From positions 1-7,348 of the forward strand of contig JAZRSW010000025.1 in NCBI GenBank assembly GCA_045651745.1: a stretch of 7,348 nucleotides of DNA. Reading direction: 5' to 3'. Positions within the stretch are counted from its first letter, which is position 1. Each line of letters begins with the position of its first letter. A model generated the notes under the pieces. The model was not told the DNA's origin. It searched no databases and saw nothing but the letters and a program-made list of their open reading frames with translations. Position numbers and translations under genes: made by a program. This DNA comes from UMGS172 sp045651745. GTDB taxonomy: Bacteria > Bacillota > Clostridia > Oscillospirales > Acutalibacteraceae. Below are positions 1-5,953 of the stretch, one piece after another.

Positions 1-1
1 T

Positions 2-1585
2 GAAACCGGTGCGGGTAAGTCGATTATTATCGACTCGATAAACGCCGTAACAGGACAGAGAACCTCTAAAGAACTTGTGCGTACCGGCTGTGATAAGGCC
101 TTTGTTTCGGCCGTTTTCGAGGATATTTCCAATGAAGTGATTGAGAAACTATCAGAATATGGGATTGAAACGGATGACGAAAGTTTAATTTTAACCCGTA
201 CCATTTCTGCTGACGGCAAAAACACCTGCAAAATCAACGGTGTAACCGTTAATGTTTCGGTTTTACGGGAAATTGGCAATATTTTGGTTAATATTCACGG
301 TCAACATGATAATCAGGCGTTGCTTAATCCCGATACACATATAGGATTTGTCGATGCTTTTGGCGGTTATGAGAGTATTATAAATGATTATCGCGAATGT
401 TATTTAGAATTACGTAGTGTTCGTAGAAAACTTAAAAGTTTAACAACCGACGAAAATGAAAAATTACGTAAAATTGATTTGTTGAAATATCAAATTAACG
501 AAATTGAGGCGTCAAACATTATTGTTGGCGAACTTGATAGTTTGTTGGAACGACGTGAGTTAGTTAGAAATTCCGAAAAATTACGATTATCGCTTTCAAT
601 GTGCCTTAATTTGCTTTCGGGTGACGATAATATGCCCGGTGCTGAAAGTATGATTTCTCAAAGCCTGCAGGAATTTTCTAATATTTCAAAATTACTACAA
701 AATAACGAGAAATTACTCGAAAGGTTTGACTTTGCGGTATCCGAAATTGCCGACATTACCGCTGAAATATGCGATTTGAATGAAAGTTTGGATTTTGACC
801 CGAATGAACTTGAAAATTTAGAGCAACGGATAGATTTAATTAAATCACTTAATAAAAAATATGGCGGTGACGAAACGGCTGTATTACAGTATTTAGATAA
901 TGCAAGGGAAGAACTTCAAAATATCACCTCGTCTGATGAACTTATTGAAGATTTGGAAAAACAATCGGAGATTTTAGAGGATAAATTAGTCGAAAAAGGT
1001 GAAAAATTAACCTCTGCCAGAAATGAATCCGCAAAACTGTTTAGTGATAAAATATGTGAAGTTTTGCGGTATTTAGAAATGCCGAATGTTGTATTTTCGG
1101 TTAAAATTGAACCGAAAATTTACTCGGCAGACGGTTGCGATAAGGTCGAATTCTTGATTTCTGCAAACAAAGGACAAGAACCTAAACCGTTATCGAAAAT
1201 TGCATCGGGCGGTGAATTATCACGTACTATGTTGGCAATTAAGAGTGTTATGGCTGATTTTGATAACTGTGACACCTTGATTTTTGATGAAATTGATAGT
1301 GGTATCAGCGGAAAAGCTGCCGATAAGGTAGGAAGACAGTTAAAACAACTTTCAAAACTTCGTCAAGTGCTTTGTGTCACTCATTTAGCACAGATTGCCG
1401 CCGCAGCAGACGGTCATTATCAGATATTAAAATCGACTACCGATACTAATACTTATACCGAGGTTTTAGCGCTCGAGGGCGATGCAAGAGTTAGTGAAAT
1501 TGCAAGAATTATGTCGGGAACGAATATGACCGAAAATCTTTACAATTCAGCAAAAGAACTTATTGAAAATCATAAAACTTTGTGA
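2..1585 (+). CDS. recN: DNA repair protein RecN, 5'-truncated by the window edge
   Basis: RecN is a cytoplasmic SMC-like ATPase that acts early in recombinational repair of double-strand breaks. The reading frame is open from base 2 and gives 527 residues; the family is about 550-575, so roughly 30 N-terminal residues lie outside the window. The first visible residues, ETGAGKS, are the end of the Walker A motif. The GTG at 77 is an internal codon, not a start. Numbering from base 2: the N-terminal ATPase lobe contains VNIHGQHDNQ (about 96-105), which fits the Q-loop region; residues ~125-345 are charged and heptad-like, as expected for the coiled-coil arm; the C-terminal lobe has the ABC signature SGGELSR (402-408), Walker B LIFDEIDSGISG (from 426) and the His switch CVTHLAQ (from 458). 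All ATPase motifs look intact. No SOS box can be assessed because the promoter is outside the window. tyrS follows in the same direction with no terminator between, so read-through is possible. Confidence 0.96.
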   Translation, partial: ETGAGKSIIIDSINAVTGQRTSKELVRTGCDKAFVSAVFEDISNEVIEKLSEYGIETDDESLILTRTISADGKNTCKINGVTVNVSVLREIGNILVNIHGQHDNQALLNPDTHIGFVDAFGGYESIINDYRECYLELRSVRRKLKSLTTDENEKLRKIDLLKYQINEIEASNIIVGELDSLLERRELVRNSEKLRLSLSMCLNLLSGDDNMPGAESMISQSLQEFSNISKLLQNNEKLLERFDFAVSEIADITAEICDLNESLDFDPNELENLEQRIDLIKSLNKKYGGDETAVLQYLDNAREELQNITSSDELIEDLEKQSEILEDKLVEKGEKLTSARNESAKLFSDKICEVLRYLEMPNVVFSVKIEPKIYSADGCDKVEFLISANKGQEPKPLSKIASGGELSRTMLAIKSVMADFDNCDTLIFDEIDSGISGKAADKVGRQLKQLSKLRQVLCVTHLAQIAAAADGHYQILKSTTDTNTYTEVLALEGDARVSEIARIMSGTNMTENLYNSAKELIENHKTL

Positions 1586-1591
1586 TACAAT
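1563..1591 (+). promoter_or_regulatory. Sigma-A type promoter for tyrS, inside the recN 3' end
   Basis: The -35 TTGAAA (1563-1568) and -10 TACAAT (1586-1591) are separated by exactly 17 bases, and each matches the consensus at five of six positions. The -35 lies in the last codons of recN and the -10 begins immediately after its stop codon. Predicted transcription start is near 1598, giving a leader of about 30 nt before the tyrS ATG. Prediction from sequence only. Confidence 0.6.
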
Positions 1592-1628
1592 ATACCAATC
1601 GTTTGAATATACTTAGGAGGAAGTAAAA

Positions 1629-2855
1629 ATGACTTGTTATGACGAGTTAGTAGCCCGTGGACTGATAGCACAGGTTACAAATGAAGATGAAATCAGAAAA
1701 ATGGTAAATGCCGGTGAGGCAACCTTTTATATAGGTTTTGACCCGACTGCAGATAGTCTTCATGTTGGTCACTTTATGGCTCTTTGCTTAATGAGGAGAC
1801 TTCAAATGGCAGGTAACCGTCCGATTGCTCTTATCGGTGGCGGTACCGGTTATATTGGTGACCCGTCAGGCCGTACCGATATGCGTAATATGATGACTCC
1901 TGAAATGATTCAACACAACTGCGATTGCTTTAAAGAGCAAATGTCTAAGTTTATTGAGTTTGGCGAGGGCAAGGCTCAAATGGTCAATAACGCCGATTGG
2001 TTGCTTAAACTCAATTATATCGAGTTACTTCGTGAAGTTGGTGCTTGTTTCTCGGTTAATAATATGCTTCGTGCTGAGTGCTATAAGCAACGTATGGAAA
2101 AAGGACTTTCTTTCTTAGAGTTTAACTATATGATTATGCAGTCGTACGACTTCTATCATTTGTTTAAGGAATACGGCTGTAATATGCAGTTCGGCGGTGA
2201 TGACCAGTGGTCAAATATGCTTGGCGGTACTGAACTTATCCGTAAAAAGTTAGGTAAAGATGCTCACGCTATGACAATTACCTTACTTCTTAATTCCGAA
2301 GGCAAGAAAATGGGTAAAACCGCAAACGGTGCAGTATGGCTTGACCCCAAAAAGACAACTCCTTATGAGTTCTTCCAGTATTGGAGAAACGTTGATGATG
2401 CTGACGTCCTTAAATGTATGAAGTTGCTCACATTTATTCCTCTTGAGGAAATCTATGAGTATGAGAAGTTAGAGGGTAGTGAGCTTAACAGCGTTAAGGA
2501 ACGCTTGGCTTTTGAGTTAACCAAGATGATTCACGGTGAGGAAGAGGCCAAAAAGGCTCTTGATACCGCTCGTTCACTGTTCTCAGGCGGTGCAAAGGCA
2601 GATATGCCTAATACTTCTGTTCCTTGTGATATGTTTACTGATGGCACTATCGGTATTTTAGACATTATGCAGTTAGCAGGTCTTATCCCGTCGAAAGGTG
2701 AGGGTAGACGTCTTATTCAGCAGGGCGGTGTTTCGGTTGATGACGTTAAGATTACCGACCCCAACACCCGTTATACCCGTGAGGATTTAAGCGGTGAAGG
2801 AATCGTAATCAAAAAAGGTAAAAAGGTATTTCATAAGGTTACTTTTGGTTGTTAA
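1629..2855 (+). CDS. tyrS: Tyrosyl-tRNA synthetase
   Basis: Cytoplasmic class I aminoacyl-tRNA synthetase that charges tRNA-Tyr with tyrosine using ATP; it normally works as a homodimer. At 408 residues it has the usual bacterial TyrRS length. The Rossmann catalytic domain (about 30-240) carries YIGFDPTADSLHVGH (34-48), with HVGH as the HIGH motif and Tyr34 in the tyrosine pocket; YMIMQSYDF (167-175); QFGGDDQWSN (187-196), the tyrosine/ATP-binding loop; and KMGKT (227-231) as the KMSKS loop. The helical anticodon-binding region follows, and the C-terminus (about 343-405) is an S4-type RNA-binding domain that includes GRRLIQQGGVSVDD. The start is secure: AGGAGG at 1615-1620 sits 8 bases before the ATG. 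It is served by a promoter overlapping the end of recN and closed by a strong hairpin at 2871-2898. Many Firmicute tyrS genes have a T-box leader; this one has no space for it. Confidence 0.98.
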   Translation: MTCYDELVARGLIAQVTNEDEIRKMVNAGEATFYIGFDPTADSLHVGHFMALCLMRRLQMAGNRPIALIGGGTGYIGDPSGRTDMRNMMTPEMIQHNCDCFKEQMSKFIEFGEGKAQMVNNADWLLKLNYIELLREVGACFSVNNMLRAECYKQRMEKGLSFLEFNYMIMQSYDFYHLFKEYGCNMQFGGDDQWSNMLGGTELIRKKLGKDAHAMTITLLLNSEGKKMGKTANGAVWLDPKKTTPYEFFQYWRNVDDADVLKCMKLLTFIPLEEIYEYEKLEGSELNSVKERLAFELTKMIHGEEEAKKALDTARSLFSGGAKADMPNTSVPCDMFTDGTIGILDIMQLAGLIPSKGEGRRLIQQGGVSVDDVKITDPNTRYTREDLSGEGIVIKKGKKVFHKVTFGC

Positions 2856-2870
2856 TTTAAAATATGTATT

Positions 2871-2902
2871 AAAAAGGCTGTCAATAGACAGCCTTTTTCT
2901 TT
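2871..2902. terminator. Bidirectional intrinsic terminator between tyrS and gerQ
   Basis: A perfect 12-bp inverted repeat (2871-2882 with 2887-2898) closes a 4-base AATA loop. Its arms begin with five A and end with five T, and the right side runs on as TTTTTCTTTT. Read on either strand, a GC-rich stem (GGCTGTC) is followed by a U tract, so the element can stop tyrS on the + strand and the cwlJ-gerQ operon on the - strand. The two stop codons are only 46 bases apart, which also fits a shared terminator. Confidence 0.9.
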
Positions 2903-3459
2903 TAAAACCTTGCTAATCTTGATAAATCATCATCAAGTATAATTGTAACAAATTTGACCGAAAACATATCGCAAACAATAAGTGTTTGTGGCTCAATTGC
3001 TTCTAAAATAAAGTAACTTGCGCCAACTTCGTGAAGTACGCCGACACGTTGCTCAAGTGTTTCACCGATAAAAAAGTCAGCACGTACCCAATGACCAATA
3101 TACTGTGTTAAATAAGCCGGCAAAAAACTCATATTAGTTAATGTTTCAGGCGTAAAACTAATACTTTGTGTACCTGTTGTCACCGGACGTATATTTGTAT
3201 TCATATTTGGTCTTGTCATCATATTATTAGTGTTACTGTTCCAATTTTGTGCAGGACCGTTATTACGTCTATTCATATTCCTACTCATTTCTGAGTTATT
3301 ACCGCAACCGTGCCCGAGTGATGTATCATTGTAATAATAATTACGGCTTGCATTGTTAATTTCAGCTCTTTCGGAACCTGTAAGGTTTCCAACGGCAGGT
3401 TCAAAACCGCCATTAGAATTATAATTAGTAAGATTGGTGCTTGACCCCATATTATTCAT
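2902..3459 (-). CDS. gerQ: GerQ-like spore coat protein, Asn-rich N-terminal tail
   Basis: In Bacillus, GerQ is an inner-coat protein needed for CwlJ to be present and active in the coat. This 185-residue protein has two parts. Residues 1-90 are low-complexity and Asn-rich (25 Asn) with Met, Ser, Thr and Arg. Residues ~100-173 form a compact domain that resembles the GerQ C-terminal domain as I remember it: SFLPAYLTQYIGHWV, then GVLHEVGASYFIL (140-152), then VCDMFSVKFVTI (162-173), matching the pattern of a short beta-rich domain with a (G/V)x(D/S)YFIL core and a hydrophobic C-terminal strand. No signal peptide or membrane segment is seen. The frame extends 10 codons upstream to a TTG at 3489 that would overlap cwlJ, but the AAGGAG at 3467-3472 sits 7 bases before the ATG at 3459, so that start is preferred. 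It lies 17 bases downstream of cwlJ, the strongest support for the name. Unlike Bacillus GerQ, the tail has no lysine; the only Lys is 169. The family call is moderately sure. Confidence 0.75.
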   Translation of the reverse strand: MNNMGSSTNLTNYNSNGGFEPAVGNLTGSERAEINNASRNYYYNDTSLGHGCGNNSEMSRNMNRRNNGPAQNWNSNTNNMMTRPNMNTNIRPVTTGTQSISFTPETLTNMSFLPAYLTQYIGHWVRADFFIGETLEQRVGVLHEVGASYFILEAIEPQTLIVCDMFSVKFVTIILDDDLSRLARF

Positions 3460-3466
3460 AAAAAAT

Positions 3467-3472
3467 CTCCTT
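3467..3472 (-). promoter_or_regulatory. Ribosome binding site that fixes the gerQ start
   Basis: On the - strand this reads AAGGAG, followed by ATTTTTT and the ATG at 3459. The spacing of 7 bases favours this ATG over the upstream in-frame TTG at 3489, which has no comparable site and would overlap the end of cwlJ. Confidence 0.8.
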
Positions 3473-3476
3473 AAAT

Positions 3477-3920
3477 TTATGTTTCCCAATAAAGGGATGT
3501 AGGTCTGTAAAAACAGTGTTGATTTATTCTTGTGTGAAATATACCAGAACCGTTTCGCGGGAAATACTGTTCGCAGTTAGATGAAAATGGATTAAAGTAC
3601 CATAAACAGTCGCCAACAGCAGACAAAACACCGCCGCCTAAAGCCCAATCGGCAATCTCATAATTTTCGGCGGTTGGTGACATGTTATAGATGTTTTGAG
3701 GGTTGTATTGTCCGCGTATTTCTGTTCTTGCACAGTCAAACTGATACTGCTGAAATATAACGTTTTGTATATCTCCGCCGCCAGTTCTGAAGTATTCTCC
3801 TCCGGGAACGTGGACTCTGTTCATAACAACTGTTGCAACGGCCTGCATACCGGTGTAGCCTTCGCCACCGGCTTCACACTGAATTATTCTGGCTAATAAT
3901 TCTCTTGCATTAAATGGCAT
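3477..3920 (-). CDS. cwlJ: Spore cortex-lytic cell wall hydrolase CwlJ
   Basis: CwlJ-type enzymes of the SleB/CwlJ family (Hydrolase_2 fold) degrade spore cortex peptidoglycan during germination; in Bacillus CwlJ sits in the coat and is triggered by Ca-dipicolinate. The 147-residue protein is a single catalytic domain without signal peptide or peptidoglycan-binding domain, as in CwlJ and unlike the exported SleB. Visible landmarks: ARIIQCEAGGEG (10-21), with Glu16 the expected catalytic acid; GMQAVATVVMNRV (24-36); VIFQQYQFDC; a C-terminal LWYFNP, and QHCFYRPT (134-141), a near-exact match to the HCFYxPT ending typical of CwlJ. A Gly-rich insertion (PGGEYFRTGGGD) sits after the NR motif. Start: AAAGGAG at 3926-3932 precedes the ATG by 5 bases. 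gerQ follows after 17 bases, so the two are almost certainly co-transcribed. A CATAATATA element upstream (3952-3960) suggests mother-cell sporulation control. Confidence 0.93.
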   Translation of the reverse strand: MPFNARELLARIIQCEAGGEGYTGMQAVATVVMNRVHVPGGEYFRTGGGDIQNVIFQQYQFDCARTEIRGQYNPQNIYNMSPTAENYEIADWALGGGVLSAVGDCLWYFNPFSSNCEQYFPRNGSGIFHTRINQHCFYRPTSLYWET

Positions 3921-3951
3921 ATTTACTCCTTTTTATCAAACATGGTCTTTA

Positions 3952-3960
3952 TATATTATG
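3952..3960 (-). promoter_or_regulatory. Possible sporulation-sigma -10 element for cwlJ-gerQ
   Basis: The - strand reads CATAATATA, about 31 bases before the cwlJ ATG. It fits the CATA-type -10 elements of sporulation sigma factors: CATAnnnTA for sigma-K, six of eight positions of CATACAaT for sigma-E, and also CATnnTA for sigma-G. No convincing -35 is visible in the AT-rich stretch upstream, which runs into the terminator of the GH36 gene. In Bacillus, cwlJ and gerQ are mother-cell sigma-E genes, which makes the reading plausible but not proven. Confidence 0.35.
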
Positions 3961-3981
3961 AAAAAAATTAAATTTTGACAT

Positions 3982-4017
3982 AAAAAACAGGTGCAACCTA
4001 AATTGGTTACACCTGTT
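3982..4017 (-). terminator. Intrinsic terminator of the GH36 gene
   Basis: On the - strand, 11 bases after the GH36 stop codon, AACAGGTGTAACC (4017-4005) pairs with GGTTGCACCTGTT (3998-3986) over 13 bp with one G-U wobble, around a 6-base loop AATTTA, and runs into six T (to 3982). It separates the GH36 gene from the cwlJ-gerQ operon. The opposite strand lacks a long T run, so it is mainly one-directional. Confidence 0.88.
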
Positions 4018-4027
4018 AATTAAAGTT

Positions 4028-5815
4028 TTATTTATAAACGGCAGCAAAACTTTCGTGGGGTTTTAATGTTACAGTTAAAATATTATTACTTAAATCAAAA
4101 GGTTTGCTTGATTCTAAGTTATGATTTACATCAGGAACAATGATTGTATTTAAACTGTCGGTCCAGTTAATTACAACTATACTTCGCTCACTTTCCCAAA
4201 CAGAGGGTCTACGTTCATCTGTTTTCAAATGACGTGGTTTACCCATATTACCGGTAATATCAAATGCATTTTTAATAATAGAAATGCCTCTTTCATTTAA
4301 AACTGACATTCTATCAGAAAGGAAGATGTTACCACCAACAACCGCTACAAGATTTGCCCAAGTTTCAGCTTCAATTGCGTTAAATTGATTGCCGTGTCTC
4401 CAGTGTCTTTTAAAGCAATCACCATCTTTTTCTTCAGATTTTGCAGGAGGTGTAAAATCATTAAATTCACCTTCCCAAACAAGTGGTTCATTAGCAGTTT
4501 CTTCACCGCGAACAACTAGAAAGTCAGGGTCAATGCGTGTTACTTTGTTGTTGTACATCCAAGTGTATTTTAGTGATTCAGCAATCCAATATACATGGCT
4601 CCAGTGATTATGTATATCAACGCCTATTCTCATAGCAGGTGCGATATTAGCTCCACATTGAACGGGGAGAGAACACCCTAAGATTACTACATCGTCACCA
4701 GTAACTTCAATAACTTTTTTCATAAGTTTTCTAAGAACTGAATAACCGGTTGCATTTTCATCATGAAATATACGCACTTTAGTTAGCGCAGAAAGATAAT
4801 CAATTTTAAATAATCTGAAACCGGCTTTATATTGATATCGGTAGTTATTAAGAATGAACTCTTCAACCTCAGGAATTGTAGGGTCTAAATACAAAAAGTC
4901 AGGACAATAGAAACTACCATCACTGTTTTTGCAGAACCAATCAGGATGTTCGTTTACTAGAGAACTTCCTTTTGTAGAGGCAAGGGGAGCCATCCAAATA
5001 CCTGCTTTAAAGCCTGCATCATTGATTTTTGCTGCTACAGTATTGAGGCCGCAAGAAAACTTATCGTTTTCACGCCAAACGCCCCATTCTTTTTGCCAGC
5101 CATCATCAAGAACAATGTAATCAAGTTTATCAGTAAATGGCATTTTTGATAATGCATCAACATTTTCAAAAATATCTTCAGGTTTAACACGGTCAAGATA
5201 ATAATCCCATGTGTTCCAACCTGTTAATTTTGGCATAGAAAACGAGCTTTGCGGAAGTTGCTCACGATAAAAGGTATATAATTCTTCAACCGTCATACAG
5301 TCCGAAATAAATACCTTTTCTGTCTTTAACGATGTTTCTAATGATTTTGCAATAGTATATTCGGTCTTGGCAAAAAATTCAATTGAACCATCAGGTTTTG
5401 TTTTTTCACCGGCACCAAAAGAATTTTCAAAGGGTATTATACCTGCAAGTGTAACTCCCGACGAAGAAAAATCGTCATATAAAGCAATAATGTCAGCACA
5501 ATATTCACGATTAATTCCAACTTCATCAATAAAACGGGTTTCACCATTATACATATTATTGGTGTAAAAACTAAAGCGAGGTTTGTTTTTAGGCTTTTCA
5601 ACATCAAACACAACACTGTCAATTCGTTTTATACCGAGTGATTTATCAGATGATACTGCGAGTTCAACAAAATTCCCGTTAAGAAATGGAGTTATATTCC
5701 ACTCAAATTTAACTTCGTTAATCTCTCCGCAATATAATCCATCATTTCCTTTTAAAGAATTAAGCGGAACAGTAATAGTTTTATCTTCAAAATATAATCT
5801 GAAAGATATATTCAT
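4028..5815 (-). CDS. GH36-family alpha-galactosidase-like glycoside hydrolase
   Basis: A 595-residue enzyme of clan GH-D, expected to release terminal alpha-galactose (or a related sugar) from oligosaccharides by a retaining mechanism. Layout: an N-terminal beta-rich domain (about 1-190), a TIM barrel (about 195-515) and a short C-terminal beta-sandwich (about 525-595, with VVINWTD). Barrel motifs include GWNTWDYY (199-206), YIVLDDGWQ (233-241), GFKAGIWMAP (268-277), FKIDY with Asp339 as the likely nucleophile, and RIGVD with Asp400 as the likely acid/base. The 61-residue spacing agrees with Thermotoga GalA (Asp327/Asp387, from memory), which is also of this shorter length; many GH36 enzymes are ~720. 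No signal peptide is present, so it probably acts on imported sugar in the cytoplasm. ATG at 5815, preceded by AAAGGA with about 10 bases spacing. It has its own promoter and terminator; no sugar transporter or regulator is in the window. Exact substrate cannot be told; related GH36-like specificities remain possible. Confidence 0.9.
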   Translation of the reverse strand: MNISFRLYFEDKTITVPLNSLKGNDGLYCGEINEVKFEWNITPFLNGNFVELAVSSDKSLGIKRIDSVVFDVEKPKNKPRFSFYTNNMYNGETRFIDEVGINREYCADIIALYDDFSSSGVTLAGIIPFENSFGAGEKTKPDGSIEFFAKTEYTIAKSLETSLKTEKVFISDCMTVEELYTFYREQLPQSSFSMPKLTGWNTWDYYLDRVKPEDIFENVDALSKMPFTDKLDYIVLDDGWQKEWGVWRENDKFSCGLNTVAAKINDAGFKAGIWMAPLASTKGSSLVNEHPDWFCKNSDGSFYCPDFLYLDPTIPEVEEFILNNYRYQYKAGFRLFKIDYLSALTKVRIFHDENATGYSVLRKLMKKVIEVTGDDVVILGCSLPVQCGANIAPAMRIGVDIHNHWSHVYWIAESLKYTWMYNNKVTRIDPDFLVVRGEETANEPLVWEGEFNDFTPPAKSEEKDGDCFKRHWRHGNQFNAIEAETWANLVAVVGGNIFLSDRMSVLNERGISIIKNAFDITGNMGKPRHLKTDERRPSVWESERSIVVINWTDSLNTIIVPDVNHNLESSKPFDLSNNILTVTLKPHESFAAVYK

Positions 5816-5835
5816 AACAAATTATTCCTTTCTTG

Positions 5836-5851
5836 TTAGCAATTTAGCTAA
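5836..5851. repeat. Inverted repeat at the GH36 transcription start (possible operator)
   Basis: TTAGC (5836-5840) and GCTAA (5847-5851) form a 5-bp inverted repeat around 6 bases, covering the end of the -10 element and the predicted start site. Its position is that of a repressor operator; it is short enough to be chance in AT-rich DNA. Confidence 0.3.
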
Positions 5852-5878
5852 TTATAACATGTAAAAAACTTATGTAAA
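5851..5878 (-). promoter_or_regulatory. Strong sigma-A promoter for the GH36 gene
   Basis: On the - strand, -35 TTTACA (5878-5873; five of six consensus) is followed after 16 bases by a perfect -10 TATAAT (5856-5851) carrying the extended TGn (TGTTATAAT). Predicted transcription start is near 5844, leaving a leader of about 30 nt. Symmetric sequence elements overlap both the -35 and the start site, so regulation is likely. Confidence 0.75.
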
Positions 5879-5896
5879 TAATATTATGGTTTACAT
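5872..5896. repeat. Inverted repeat over the GH36 -35 region (possible operator)
   Basis: On the - strand ATGTAAA (5896-5890) and TTTACAT (5878-5872) are perfect 7-bp inverted arms separated by 11 bases; the second arm contains the -35 hexamer. Placement suggests a regulator site for the sugar hydrolase gene. It shares one arm with a second inverted repeat at 5888-5917. Confidence 0.35.
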
Positions 5897-5917
5897 ATGT
5901 TTTAAATTTTGTAAACA
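5888..5917. repeat. GTTTACA/TGTAAAC inverted repeat, dif-like arms
   Basis: On the + strand GTTTACA (5889-5895) and TGTAAAC (5910-5916) are perfect 7-bp inverted arms with 14 bases between. Taken as 11-base arms around an 8-base centre, they match each other at 8 of 11 positions. The left arm matches the XerD-side arm of the Firmicute dif site, as I remember it (AGTTTACATAA), at nine of eleven positions. It lies 37 bases past the stop codon of a tyrosine recombinase and upstream of the GH36 promoter. It may be a recombinase site or a transcription-factor site; the sequence alone does not decide. Confidence 0.35.
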
Positions 5918-5953
5918 GAACTTTACTTTATATGATTATAAATTTAGCCGTGA

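Noticed and set aside
77..79. GTG as the start of recN
   Set aside because: The same frame is open upstream to the window edge and encodes the Walker A motif, so the GTG is internal.
1586..1628. T-box or other riboswitch ahead of tyrS
   Set aside because: Only 43 bases separate the genes, with no hairpin, specifier loop or T-box sequence.
3460..3489. Extended gerQ start at the TTG overlapping cwlJ
   Set aside because: No ribosome site stands before it, and the AAGGAG before the ATG at 3459 lies inside the extension.
3696..3896. Open + strand frame of 66 codons opposite cwlJ
   Set aside because: Lies wholly antisense within the conserved cwlJ frame, has no ribosome site, and its product resembles no family I know.
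4389..5864. Several short open frames (63-93 codons on the + strand, 61 on the - strand) within or overlapping the GH36 gene
   Set aside because: All overlap the well-supported GH36 frame; none has a ribosome binding site or recognisable protein features. The one reaching 5864 starts inside GH36 and its extra end is only promoter DNA.
5880..5896. Catabolite-responsive (cre) site at the GH36 promoter
   Set aside because: ATGTAAACC begins like a cre site, but the central CG and the second half do not fit.
5818..5953. Intrinsic terminator after the recombinase gene
   Set aside because: The inverted repeats here are AT-rich with long spacers and are not followed by a T run on the - strand.
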